From contig JADIIX010000074.1 of the NCBI GenBank assembly GCA_027604505.1, positions 1 through 64,000 of the forward strand: 64,000 nucleotides of DNA, written 5' to 3'. Below are positions 11,501 to 23,323 of this stretch, in pieces (positions within the stretch are counted from its first letter, which is position 1; every line of letters starts with the position of its first letter). The position numbers were made by a program, and so were the translations under genes. Source of the stretch: Gonapodya sp. JEL0774 (lineage: Eukaryota; Monoblepharomycota; Monoblepharidomycetes; Monoblepharidales; Gonapodyaceae). The notes beneath the pieces are model-generated. The model made no database searches. It saw only the letters and a program-made list of their open reading frames with translations, and was not told the origin of the DNA.

Positions 11501-13393
11501 ACCATCTCATTCTTAAAACCCCAAACTGCATCGAGATGGTTACACGGTATAATTTGTTTCCGAGCCTTCCCGGCAAGATGTCTCTCATGTTCGAATACGA
11601 TGAATTCATGCTTACCCATGACGAAACGAGCGCCAAAATTTTATCCGATGTGGCTACCGAAATGGGCATCCACTCAGAGCCCAACTCACGAACACCAACG
11701 CTGCCTCGACCAGGCGCCGAAGTTTCTATTCAATCTTCAGCTGCGATGTTGAATACTCCGACTCTCGCACCCATCTTTCCCTCCTTGGTGCACGTGCGGA
11801 CTCTCATGCGAAGCCCTACCGTGACACTTCTGGTTGCGAACACGGACAGGGTAGCACCTGGGATTGTTGTGAATGAACTTCGTGAGCACAACCAATCTAA
11901 GTATTTATTCGTATATCTTGAGCGACTCTGGCGGACTGATCCGTCCTCGCCTGACGTGGCAACGTACGCTGATATGCTTGTTGAACTCTTCGCGGAGTAT
12001 GACCCTGCACGGCTTATGGAGTTTTTAAAGGGTGGACGAGTCCCAGCTTCTGAAGAGCCACTGGACGATGATGGGAATAGTGATTATGCAAACTCAGATA
12101 AAGTTGATGGCGAGGGAGGCGTGAGGGAGACCGAAAAGACGTACGACTTGCGAAGGGCATATGTGGTATGTGAAGCGCGGAGGATGGTCCCAGAGATGGT
12201 CTACCTTCTTGGAAAGATGGGCGATAACAAAAGAGCTTTGAAACTTATCATCGGAGGTCTTGGTGATATTCGGAAAGTGAGTTCTTCCGAAGACACTGTA
12301 CGATTGGACACATCACGGAATTGGTGATATTCGTTCTCTGACGTGCTTAAGGCGATCGATTTTGCAAAGGACCAAAATGATGGGGACTTGTGGGAGGATC
12401 TGATCAATTACTCCATGAGTAACCCCGGTGAGTTCACGTACTTGCCATCTTATTGGGGCTTTTCTCGTTAGATGAGCTTACCAATCTCACGCCAGGTTTT
12501 ATTGTCATTCTTCTGGAGAATATTAATGCTCATATCGACCCAATCAAGATCATTAAGAGGATTGAAGATGGAATGCAAATTCCAGGTCTCAAAAGAGCTC
12601 TCGTTAAGGTGCTCGAAGACTATGGAGTCCAGGTATTCGGTTGATGTTATCTTATCCGTGTTGATCGTGACTTCTAAAAGTTCTTCAACTTGTTATTCAG
12701 GCGTCGCTTCGAGAGGGTTGCGAGAAAATCTTACTTAGTGACACTATTGGCCTGCTAGAGCAACTTTACTTCGCACAGCGGAGAGCAATGTCGTTTGAAA
12801 GTGAGTTGCTGTGTTCGATACATCGTAAGCTCTCGACGACGTGTAATTGTTGTTAAGCCGAGGTTGTATGTGCAATGTGCTCTTTGCCCGTTGCTGGCAC
12901 TTCGGAGACGTCGGCGGCAGTCCTGTTTTTCTGCCGACATTGGTTCCACGAACGGTGTCTAGTGAGTTCACGATTGTTGGATTGCGCTCTCCGACCGGGT
13001 TACTCTAGATGTCTTGTTCAGTCTTCGAACCTCAACATCCAAGATCTTGCTCCTGCACTCGAGCAGTCGTATATGGCTGTTGATCACACCTTGTCAGTAG
13101 AGAAGCGAATTCGCCTTGTTTATCTGGCGGATGACAAAGCAGGGCTAGTGTCGCCGTTGTTTGTTGAGGACGGAGTTGACGACTTTGCAGGAGACCTCGG
13201 AGGTGCCAGCAGGACGGGTGGCTCTTCACGTGTTCGAAAGCGACTTATTAGGGACAGGAGGTTGTTCTGCCCACTGTGCTCCACAAGAAGTCTCCGAACC
13301 AGTGCTAAGGAGTCCCGACCGTTCTTTGTGACCGGAAGCTCACTCCGTGACGAACCACTGTCTTACAAGTCGCGGGCGAGAATCAACACGTAA
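8537..13393 (+). CDS. VPS41: VPS41, vacuolar HOPS tethering-complex subunit
   Basis: VPS41 is the HOPS-specific subunit that tethers late endosomes, AP-3 vesicles and autophagosomes to the vacuole. The order of parts fits: a long disordered N-terminus (residues 1-300, with an acidic EDDEEENDDEG run); the start of the beta-propeller with LKYHRLGGALSGLLKKDMVS and SDKFVVSGVHW; then VNEISLDRAMEFVASASDDG and VVVNSLYAAET (exon at 9744 on); an alpha-solenoid/clathrin-heavy-chain-repeat region (about 10745-12330, for example LAHLYAANKSYDMSFYYHLI and MVPEMVYLLGKMGDNKRALK); and a C-terminal RING-H2. In the RING, CAMC opens the finger, CRHWFHERC supplies the middle ligands and LFCPLC closes it, so all ligand pairs look intact. 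The extended N-terminus before the propeller is longer than in yeast or animals. Many short introns interrupt the gene. Confidence 0.9.
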
Positions 13394-13545
13394 TTACAAT
13401 AGCTACCGTATTTGTATCTAGAACATTAGTATTTTGAGCCATGCTCATCATCCTCGGCCACAGCCGTATTCCACAGCATCCTTTGCCGCGTGCTTCACAT
13501 TCCACGCTGGACGCGGAGCTAGTCCTTGCACTAGAACTTCGCTCG

Positions 13546-15391
13546 ATGACCACGCTCGACCGCTGGCTTGGTAAATCAAAGTAAGAACTCTTTCGTACAT
13601 GTTTGGATTGCTTTCGCTGCATTTGGCTATTTTGGTCACATCTCAAGGATCGCGAACTCTCCTGCGGAACCCGAACCAAAACGGCAAAAAGTGTCCATAT
13701 CAGGAGCATCACCTGTAAACACTCGTCGGGCAACTTTATCGTTCGGTCCCCTGGGCTTTGAGAATCAGATTCCACTATCCCTTGCGACTGTCGTCGCTTC
13801 AGAGTCAATACTTGGTTTCCTCTCGAAACATCCAGAAGAGAAGTTCGATCTTATATTTTTTCATGGTGACGCCGCGTTGGTGGATGAATTCAGTCAGGTA
13901 CGTTTGAAGTCAGTGACCGTCCTTGACCTATATTCATCAATCTCATCTTTGGAACACAGGCATGGTCAAAAGTGCGGAAGTCCCAGAACTCTGACGAGAG
14001 CCGAATGCGATTCATCACCACTGATATCCCTCCACTGGGATCTATTCCTGTTGCAGAGGTGACATGGTGGGCTGAACTGCATCATTCTTTGATCTTTGAT
14101 TGGAGAGTTGCGTCAAGAAAGATCACCTCGATCACGTACTTACTTTCTAGGAGATACAAGCCGAATACGGCTTTATCCCGCCAGATTTTCGCCACTCGCA
14201 GAGTTACTCACGATTTTTTTAATGGAAGAACAATCGCGACTGGGGTTGCAACATCTTTGCAGACTGAGCAACAACCTTCGGAAATGATTCTCGTGAAAGT
14301 TCCAAACATGAATCCAGAAAAGCCAGATGCTCTTGTAGATTTGCGTATGGTTGAAGAGCAGCTGATGAAATCCTGGGAAGCAGCGTTCCGAGAATTCTAC
14401 AGGCTGTTCAGGGGCGGTGTGCCATCTTTCGGATGCTTGGATCTTCTTGGTGGGTCAGGGTCAGAGGGTCATCGGCACCATTAGTATTCGTTTTGTCACA
14501 ATGCCCAGTGTTCTTCGACAAAGTTCAGCTTCTACCAAAATTTCAATGCCTGCTTCAGTGCACACAAGCGCGATGACGAGTTCAAGTGGGGGACGATCTT
14601 GGGCCAATGCCCTTCTCCCGTATGCGGACAACCCTGCATCAACGTCAGGAGTCCAATTTTACGACGATCAGCTGGTTGTTGTAGAAGACAAGTTTCCCAA
14701 AGCAAAAAAGCACTTGCTCGTTATACCTCGTAAGCACATAGAGGGAATCAACGATCTGACGCGGACTGACTTGCCATTGTTGCAGAAAATGGTGAGAAAA
14801 TATGTTAGCCACTGACCCCAAAAGGATCAGCTTACTTTGTTCTTATAATTTGCAGAAGATGCGCGCAGATCTTGTCGCGCGAGAGTGAGCTCGGTGGACG
14901 CAAGATCTGTAGTACGGCACCAACAATTCCACTTACTGCATTCCTCCAGCCTTTCATCAACAGATTCGACCTTGCATTTCCAAATTGGGTTCCACGCTCT
15001 TCCTTCGATGCTCCAACTGCACATGCACGTTATCTCCAAGGATTTTAACTCAAGTTGCCTGAAGAATAAAAAGCATTGGAACTCGGTACGTGGTCACTCT
15101 GACGTCGTGTTGTACACCGTTGCCCTAAATCTGTGAGTGCAGTTTAATACAGAATTTTTTAAAACATTCGAAGAAGTATATGAGGAGCTTGAGCGAATGG
15201 GTAAAGTTCAGGTAATGGTAATCGCAGAATCACGTCGTGAGAGTCTGCTCTCAGTATCATTGCGAATCCTTTTCTAGTACAATAAGCACGTCCATGAACT
15301 GATGCTTAAGAGAAATCTCCGATGTTGTGGAGAGGATTACAAAACGATTCCGCTGCTGAAGCAGCATCTCCAGCATAAACGGCATGCATGA
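13546..15391 (+). CDS. Aprataxin-like (HNT3) DNA 5'-adenylate hydrolase with N-terminal extension
   Basis: The C-terminal half is clearly aprataxin. [20 protein letters not shown] is followed by [10 protein letters not shown], then [20 protein letters not shown], then [16 protein letters not shown], and finally [19 protein letters not shown] before the stop at 15389-15391. Aprataxins remove AMP from abortive DNA ligation ends in the nucleus. Two departures from the family are visible: the histidine triad reads Q-L-H-M-H (first His replaced), and the zinc-finger Cys pair is adjacent (CC) instead of C-x2-C. Upstream lies about 250 residues I do not recognise, including [18 protein letters not shown] and [14 protein letters not shown]; the latter recalls a block before the HIT domain in plant aprataxin-like proteins. 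The start at 13546 gives MTTLDRWLG, a PCNA-box-like end; an upstream ATG at 13441 is also in frame. Exons between 14040 and 14500 are unresolved, and two separate genes are not excluded. Confidence 0.72.
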
Positions 15392-15426
15392 TTCCCATTC
15401 AACTTGTCTATTCTCTGCAACATCAA

Positions 15427-18400
15427 TTACTCGGGTTTCACTTTAGCGAATTCGTTCACGTGTAAATGTCTGTAGAATCGGTACGATATTGCCAGTACTA
15501 TAATCACCCCCGTCACGAGCCCCATGACTATCCCGATCTGAAGACTCGTGGCGAGGGGAGCCCCGTATACATGTACTACGAAAGTAGTGCTGAGCGAACA
15601 GTAACTGCAAATGGTACTATTGTGTGAGTGGAAACCTCTGGCTTCTCCTCGATGACGTTCCTACCTGAATGTAGGATCCAGAACTTTGGCCTGAAATATA
15701 AGATAGACTTCTGATCCACCACTCCAGTGCAGCGCATTGTAATTAGTGTTGTTGATTACTTGATACTCCATCGTAACGTCCAACAGGGCGCTGAGGAGCG
15801 AGAGGTTGCCGAATCCGGCATCCGCATAACACGGTTGGTAGTTCTGCAACTTTGCAACATGAAATAGTCCTACACGGCAAGCACATTACAAATATCTGCT
15901 CACTTTGGTTGTCCACGTTTCGAAAGGGTTCGCTGAAGGTTTCAAGGCAGCCATTGACACCCAGTTTTGCGGTTGCTTCACACATCCTGCCTGTATGGGC
16001 TGTCAGCAATATCGCATCAGAAAAGATTCTCTAGCTAGAACTTACCGCACCAACGGTCGTGTTGTAGGAATACGGTGTTCGACCATAGAGCTCGTGTAGT
16101 ACTACGTCAACGTCGACAGACTTGACGAAGGTTTCCCCGTCATACAAATCGAAGTCTGGGGCAAAAGAAGAGGGGTAGTATGCTGACACTGGAGTACCCC
16201 AGGATTTACAGTCGTACGGTACAACCTGGGTTGGCGTGGTTAAGACGAGAAGCTGCTGATCAACTCAAACACGGATGAGCGAAAGCGCACCAGTTCGCTA
16301 TTTCCCTTGGTACCCGTAGCCCACTCAGCAATGTACGATCCTTGAGGATAGGTTATCAAGCTTGGTGCAGTTGAACAATCAAACGAGTGAGTGGAAGCAT
16401 ATCGGTACCGCAAGTGTCGACTTGGTGGACAATCTACCACCACAGTGGATACCTGTTAGGGTAGTAGGACAGTTAGGTAGCAGAATATGAGAAGAGAGTC
16501 AAACTCGTCACCTGCTGGCCGTCTGTGCACGCCAAGTTGGAAGCATGTGGTATAACTCGTAGGTCAGACCTCCCAGTCCGGTTGTACGCCTTAGACATCA
16601 CCGCAACGTTTTTCGTGCGAGTAACAATTGCTGCATCGGAAGCGGCAGAAGAGACGGAAGTACTTTCGTTGTATTGCATATCGATGAGGGATATGTTGGA
16701 GAAAGTGACCTGAAGAGCACTTGTGATAGGTCAATCATGGCAATGACCTGCAGCGTTGTCATCGTACCGATATCCCATTTGAGAATCCTGCTCGAGGAGT
16801 CACATGTACTGTGAGATTGAACCCCTCGCCTGAACAGGACGCACTTAGAAGATCTGAAGTTCTCAAAATCACAAGATGTGCCTCTCACCGATGTCAATAT
16901 TGTATAGGTTAGTCAGATCAGTCGTGAAGTCTGCGTACTGGCATGCTTCTGGAGGATTGAGCGCAAGTGGTGGTCTGTTTGTTAATGAGGCATATCATTG
17001 GTAAACTTTGTTGTGGAAAGGTCATCCATCCTCTGGTTGCACACAAAGGATCCCGCGTTGACCTAGTTACCTGGGACTTTTCACTTGATTATCAAGTGGC
17101 AAGTACCTTGAAGTGACATAGGGTGGGGCTGTTCCCGCGAGTGGTGTTACAATACGGGCGCGATCAAAGTAGTCAAATTGGACAGATACAACTGGCATAG
17201 GCACGAAAACATAAAGCAAAAAAGCATGTCAATGGATGACAGATAAAGAAGACGAATTGAACATCTCTTTCACCGTCTGTAGGAAGCAGTCCAGCCGCGA
17301 TTTCTACAACATCGGATAGTCCAGCCTTGCCATAGAAGACTCTTTCGACCACGCAGTACGCAGTGAAGTCTTTCTTATCAGTTCTGTATTCTCACTTGCA
17401 GAGAAACACGACACCTACCTGTTAGTGGACGTAACAGCAATCCATGCTCCCCCTTCGGAGGTGTCAAGGTAACTGATATACTCGGCAGCGTCAAGGCCCA
17501 CAGCAGGCCGCAGGGGATCTCGGCTGACGAGAGGAATACGGAAAAAGGAAGTGCCTCCGTTGGGACTGAAAGGAGCAAAGGTCGATCGCGTGACGGTTGA
17601 GTGTTGCTTCCATGATATGTAATTGCAAACAATTATCTGACCCACCTATAGTACAATCCTGCACCCCACACCATCACTTCAACAGAGCCGCTAGACAAGG
17701 TTGCCATCTTTGCAACTGCACCAGGTTTTCCCGCTCCAGTTAAATCCCCCACCGAGAATGCGTAACCTGCCGTCCAAAAGTTCGTCACTGGATCCAATAT
17801 AGAAATCGCGTGATTTCCCGCCACTGTTACTACAAGCGTCACAATTCTTCCGAGAACATTAAGAGACTTTGCATCCGTGATCGAACTAGCGGGTGAGGTG
17901 GAGTCCGGAATGGTCACAGTGGCGTTCGAGAACACTCGGCCACCTGTAAAGGAGTAGAAGAGGACCGTGGACGAAGCAGACCAGGCCAATACTGCACTAT
18001 TATAGTTGCTCCTTTGTGGGTTGGAAACATCGTCGCAAGACGCCGGCCCACTAATGTGCGCGATGGTGACCGAACTTGGGATCCCCTCTGCCCTTGAGAA
18101 CGTCATCGTGTCCTCCGTAAAGTACACAGTGCCGTCTACCAAAAACGCGATTCCCGTCGGCGTTAGAACCACAGCGGAAATTGAAGCGGCTGGTGGGGAT
18201 GGAGCCGTGACATAGGCGGGCAAAGAGTACAAAGGTTCAGTTGATGACGTGAGGCCCCGGTGAGTGAAGAGGAACCGTGCGCCACCCATGAGAGCCACCT
18301 GAAATGTATGTGCGCACGAACTCGTAAAGATCGAGAACGTCGGTAGTGGCAACAATACCGTCTGCGATGTTGCTTGCAGGAGGCCAATCGTCTGGGTTCC

Positions 18401-19741
18401 GTACGCCGCCACGTTCACATCGACTGTCGTATCCGCCACACGACACCCCAGGATCGTTGTACCTCTGGACGACAAGTGTAATTCAACAAGTCCCCCCTCT
18501 GGGGGAGTGGCGAACAAGAGTTGCCAGGCGAAGATGGTGGTATCAAAGGAGATGGAAAGGTCGGAAAGGGAGTGGGAAGCGGGGGAAGTTATGATGGGCA
18601 TGTCGCCAAGAGTTTCGAGGCTGTAAGTGATTTGTTTAGAGGCCTACAAGTGCAAGGATAAATGTCGATATGAGGGAGACAACGTGAAGCAAGAAAAGAA
18701 ATTGGAGTATCAACGAAAGGTCCTGGCCTTGCTGAAACCACGGACCACTCAAATCGTTTAGCTGGACAGATCACGAGCTTCCTACTCGACACAATCTCAT
18801 ACATCCCCCATAAGCCAACCCACCGCACTGGGCAGTTTAGCCGTTCCCGCCAGTTCCCCAGCTGATGCTTGGGCGGGGTCCACAATCCACATCCGAGCCA
18901 TCGCATTGCTTGCAGATTCCAACACTCCAATCCTCGCATCAGTCAGCGCATCAAACTCGGTCGATGTATTTGCGGGGCCGGACACGAAATACCACTGGTA
19001 ACACCCAGGAGCGGGATCAACGGTTACGTAGAACGCGTCCGCGTTTGACGCGACTCCGTTTGCAAACACCGTGAAGAAGTGAGTGCCACGGGTGCTGCAT
19101 GTAAAGAAGACGGTGTCGTTGGCGACGGAGGTGGGAGGTTGTGGTGACATACTGCAGGACGCAGTGGGGTACGTCCATGTGACGGATGTGGCAGGACTCC
19201 GGTAGACGGCTCGAAACTAAAGTGGTGAGGGTGAAACCATGCGGAGATAGCCGGTAAGGAGACGTTCAATCACAAATATTGGACGAAATCTTCGAAGAAG
19301 GCATGTCAGCCATGGGAGTGTTCGTTCCCAAACCGTGTCTCAATTCGGTCCGCAAATGCTTCCATCTATTGAGCCCCACAACACAATCCACCCACAAAAA
19401 GCTATGTAGAAGGGATACTGAATGTGACAGAGGGTACTGACAGGTTTACTGACGAAGAATCCCGTTTTGTCCGGCTCCAAGCTCTCATAGTACCATCTTG
19501 CATATCCAAATGATCCATCCTGGAGCGATTGTGCACGAACCAGCGAGGGAAGAAGGGTGTAGATCAAGAACAAAGTGAAAAATTTGAGAGGATGAGAGCG
19601 CGGCGGTGGTTCAAGCGCATCGATTGCGGGCGTTCTCGTTTGATCGCTGGGAGTATCTGCAGCGTTCCAGCCTCCGACTGCAGGTGGATGGGGTTCATTC
19701 GACAGGTCATGTTCAATAGATAAAATTTTCAGTTTCGTCAT
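15427..19741 (-). CDS. CatSper cation-channel auxiliary subunit (beta/gamma/delta/epsilon family)
   Basis: Large minus-strand gene whose ends are well defined. The ATG at 19741 precedes a signal-anchor segment (FFTLFLIYTLLPSLVRAQS) and DGSFGYARWYYESLEPDKTG. The stop is at 15427-15429, just after a transmembrane helix (GIVMGLVTGVIIVLAIS) and a short basic tail. In between are a beta-propeller-like ectodomain (17633-18601; for example VALMGGARFLFTHRGL and NYNSAVLAWSASSTVLFYS), DCPPSRHLRY (about 16440), FAPDFDLYDGETFVKSVDVD, HELYGRTPYSYNTTVGA (about 16060-16160), and the juxtamembrane block DPTFSYCSLSTTFVVHVYGA obtained by splicing across the intron at about 15613-15665. These are hallmarks of the related CatSper auxiliary ectodomains, which assemble around the sperm flagellar calcium channel. 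Which subunit it is cannot be decided by eye. It faces the aprataxin gene tail-to-tail with 35 bases between stops. Confidence 0.82.
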
Positions 19742-19848
19742 GTGCGATGACTTTGTAGATAGCCGAGAAATTGATGAGTTGGAGAGTGTGGTTGTTCAGC
19801 TGCGGACACGGGATTCCGGGTGAAACCACCATTTGCAGATAACGTACG
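19742..19848. promoter_or_regulatory. Compact divergent promoter, CatSper-like gene / RSC1-like gene
   Basis: Only 107 bases separate the two start codons on opposite strands. Any core promoter elements must be shared or overlap the first exons. No TATA-like box is obvious. Confidence 0.4.
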
Positions 19849-22800
19849 ATGGACGCAATCCAGCTCAGAACCCGGCAAGAACAAGCCATTCTGGACGTTT
19901 TCGACCGCACATTGAGCCATGTCTTTTCCCTTAAGACGAAACAGGGTTTGGAAGTCGCGGATTCGTTTCGAATGCTGCCATCACAAGAACTCTTCCCGGA
20001 CTACTACCAGGTCATTCCAAACCCCGTGGCACTCGATACAATAGCGGTACGGTTTGTCTCTTCAGGTGCCTGAATCGATCCTCCTTCTAATTTCGATTGA
20101 CTTTGTCAAATCATTTCATGTTGTAACTTGCGGATTCCCTCCCATCTTTGGCACTTCGGCACTCCAGGATCGAATTCGAAACCGTTACTACAAGTCTCCT
20201 CGCGCCTTTCTCACTGATTTCCAGCTCTTGGCAGATAACTCCAAAATTTACAACAAAAAGGGGTCACAGATTGTCAAGGACGGTAATATGATTTTGGTGA
20301 GATTTCAGAGCTGGTCAGCGACGCTAGAACGGAAAAGAGGATGCCAGCTGAGATTGTGATCGAGTAAGGCACAAAGCATGGTTCGGGCCACGAGTGTCTG
20401 CCCAAATCGACCAAATTTGGTATAGAGAGAGCTCACACCCTAGCGTATCTTAATTGACGACACACTCACACTCACCGCTTTTCACAATTACTTCTACAAG
20501 GCCGCTGCGGAAGACGCTATCACTCGTGAAATGAAATCCCTGGGCTTGAACTGGGACTCATCGTTTAGAACTGGTCTGCCGTCCAAGCATGATGTGGGAA
20601 GAATGAGGGAGTTGATGAAGAGAGTCAGGCAGCATTGTGGGGCCGAGTGAGTTCCAACGTATTGTGATGGTGGCCTGATGGTCGTTGAGAAATGAGGGCA
20701 GAGGAGGTAAAGCGGTTTGGAATCGTTTTGTTGGGGCTCATTTCCGGATGAGTTCTTCGGGATGAGCTCAGTTATTTGAAAGAGAATATTATGATGAAGG
20801 CATATGTTACTTGATGAGCGGTGTACCGATACCGCTTCTTGTTACCTATGCATTCCAACACTATTTTGCACTGCTTCAGGGGCCGCCCCCTCGCCCCTAC
20901 CTTCGAACACCTCCCCACTCGAACCGACCTCCCAGACTATTACACCTCCATCGCCCATCCGCTATCCCTCTCACAAATCTCAACCCGACTGTCCCGCCTA
21001 CTCTATGTCGACGTGGCAGATCTCGCCGCGGACCTCGACTTATGCTTTGAGAACGCGGAAATGTATGGCGGGGAGGGCAGCGAACACGCAGTGGAGATGA
21101 GACGAGTAGCAGCGGATGAGGCCGCGAGAGTTAAGGAGGGTGTTTTTGGCGGAGGAAAGAGTGGGGGGAGCGCTCAAGTTGGAGCAAGCATTCCCGAGGG
21201 GGCTGAGGAGGTGGACGTGGTGGTGCAGGGTGGGGAGGAGTTTAGGGAAGGTGGGTACGAAAAAGAGAGGGCCGATTAGGCGAACAACTAACAGGCAAGG
21301 GGTTCGAAGATGCGTCTGCGAGAAACGTGGGGACAAGTGATTATTTTTCATTAACTGAAGGCTGTGGGAACTGCTTCGAGTCGATACTTGAGCATGACAG
21401 GGCTTTGTTGCGCTTCGATTTGATCCACCATTTGGCTTCGCAATCTTCCCAGGTGATTCCGTGTACATTGACGTCAGTGGAGATAGACCCCTGATTGCGC
21501 AAATATACAAAACGTATAGGAAACAGGATGGGTGCGTATAGTGTGAGAATTCACTGTTGAACGGTTAAGGTCGAAGGTTCCCGGCAAACCGACGCTGTTC
21601 GTGATCGCATTGACCCCTAATGTTATGTTGTCATTTCTCGTCAGCTCCAATCACGTACAGGTCGCTTGGTTCCTTCGCCCTGACCAGACCACGCACCACG
21701 CTGGAACCAAGTTCTACCCCCGCGAACTCCTTCGCACAAACCATTTCGAAGAGTACCCCGCCACCTCGCTGCGTGGGAGGTGTGCAGTTCTCTGGCATCG
21801 TGATTACGCTCGGGGAAAACCTGTCGGACTGCGCGAGGAAGACACGTATCTGTATACTTCAAAGTACGACGAAAAGGGCAAGAATATCTACGCCATCAAG
21901 GACTGGGCGAGAGGCTTACCAGCACGGGCTCGAGAGGTCACACTTGAGCCGAGAGCTGAGCCAGTAAAAATGGAGAAGACGTTGGTGGTTCACGCCGTGG
22001 AGAGGAAGGTAACAATTTCAACGGCGAGGCAGCGAGAGGATACAGAGAGTCCAGCACCGGAGGCATTTGAACCTGAGGTGAGTCGATGTGGTACGATGAA
22101 GTCAACAATCAGAAATATGGAAGATTAAATCGATTGCGGTGTCCCCTGTTTCTGCATTCCCAACCGGGCATCCTCTGGCCCTCCGCTTCCAGACGTCCCC
22201 CGCACCGAGTGCGAATCCTCTCGCGGGGGCCAGTGATGGTACAACCCCCGCTACGCCCGCGGGCACCGCTGTCAAGCGTGGCCCTGGCCGTCCGCGGAAG
22301 GACCTCACCGCCGTCCGCCCTGCCACACCTGCCAACCATACTCGCCGCGAGCTCCGGTCCTACGTACCCCCTCCCACCCCGCTGGTTCCCGCCGCCCCAC
22401 GTCCGTTTGTGCATCTTCAAGCCTATGCATACCCTCCGGTCCGCCCACCTAACATATCACAAAACCCTTCATCCATGATGTGGCCCATGCGTCCTCCCGC
22501 CCCAGGAATGATGCCCAGCGGCGCCGCCGCAGCTGCCCAAATGTGGGCTGGTGGTGCTCCCGCATCCCAAATTGCGTACCGTCCCAAAGGTGCTGCTGGT
22601 GCCGCACCCCCACGACCGGGATTCCCTACCGCCCCACCAGCGGCGTCCATGATTGCAGCAATGGGTCCCCAACCACTGTCCATGGCGAGACCACAGAAAC
22701 CTCCTGTTTTAAATAAGGGCGTTGTGGTGGGATCTTACGGTGTGCCGCAGGGGACTCGTAAGTTTCGTCGTTTACACTTGATCCTCTGGTCTTCCCCGTC

Positions 22801-23148
22801 AACTTGAGTATGCTCTTTTTGTCGCTTCCGCGCGAATTCACTTCAGTTGAGAATTTCCAAACAACTTCTTCGGGTGAACTTCTCTGGTTCTCCACGCCTC
22901 CATTGGATCTCGTTCGTCCCGCTTCTCCTTCTCACTCTCTCGACTACCTCCACTGGAAGCTCAAAAAGGAAGAAGAGCGACAACAACGTGGGAAGGATCG
23001 AGCAGAAGAGGACATGGAAGTGAACGAGCAAAGGAGTTGGGAGGGACAGAACGGCGAGGAAGGGAGGCCTGCTAAACGGGCGAAGCACGAAACGACAGAC
23101 GGCAATGAGGCGTTTCAATCGTCAATAATCATGGAAACGTTTGCCTAA
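19849..23148 (+). CDS. RSC1/RSC2 (polybromo)-like chromatin remodeller subunit: two bromodomains, BAH, AT-hook
   Basis: Bromodomain 1 spans the first exons: LFPDYYQVIPNPVALDTI, then YYKSPRAFLTDFQLLADNSK and IYNKKGSQIV, which keeps the acetyl-lysine-binding Asn (YN). A linker follows (20456-20650; ILIDDTLTLTAFHNYFYKAA). Bromodomain 2 lies at about 20870-21130: DLPDYYTSIAHPLSLSQIS and ENAEMYGGEGSEHAVEMRR. The BAH domain is at about 21640-21950: VAWFLRPDQTTHHAGTKFYP, LLRTNHFEEYPATSLRGRCA, KNIYAIKDW. An AT-hook (KRGPGRPRK) follows at 22274-22300, then a Pro/Ala/Met-rich region and a last exon with GELLWFSTPPLDL and HSLDYLHWKL, which resembles the Rsc1/2 C-terminus. The order BD-BD-BAH is that of Rsc1/Rsc2 of the fungal RSC (PBAF) nucleosome remodeller. 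Bromodomain 2 has Gly in place of the ligand-binding Asn. Confidence 0.88.
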
Positions 23149-23323
23149 CAGCTTGCTAGCGTGTGCTGTTTTCTAAGTGTGATATATTTGTGACCGTTCG
23201 ACAATCTTCACAAAATCAGAATCCCGGCCGGTGCTCAGGCCACATTGTGGACGTATAATTACTTGGAAACTAACGGTTCTGTCCCGCAGTCGATTGGCGG
23301 AAATTTAGAGATTTCGATCCGAG
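23149..23323. promoter_or_regulatory. Short intergenic region upstream of SNF2 gene
   Basis: About 175 bases between a stop and a start on the same strand; probably terminator of one gene and promoter of the next. No distinct element recognised. Confidence 0.35.

Noticed and set aside
22102-22683. Gly/Ala-rich minus-strand ORFs opposite the RSC1-like gene
   Set aside because: Antisense shadows of a Pro/Ala-rich GC-biased coding stretch.
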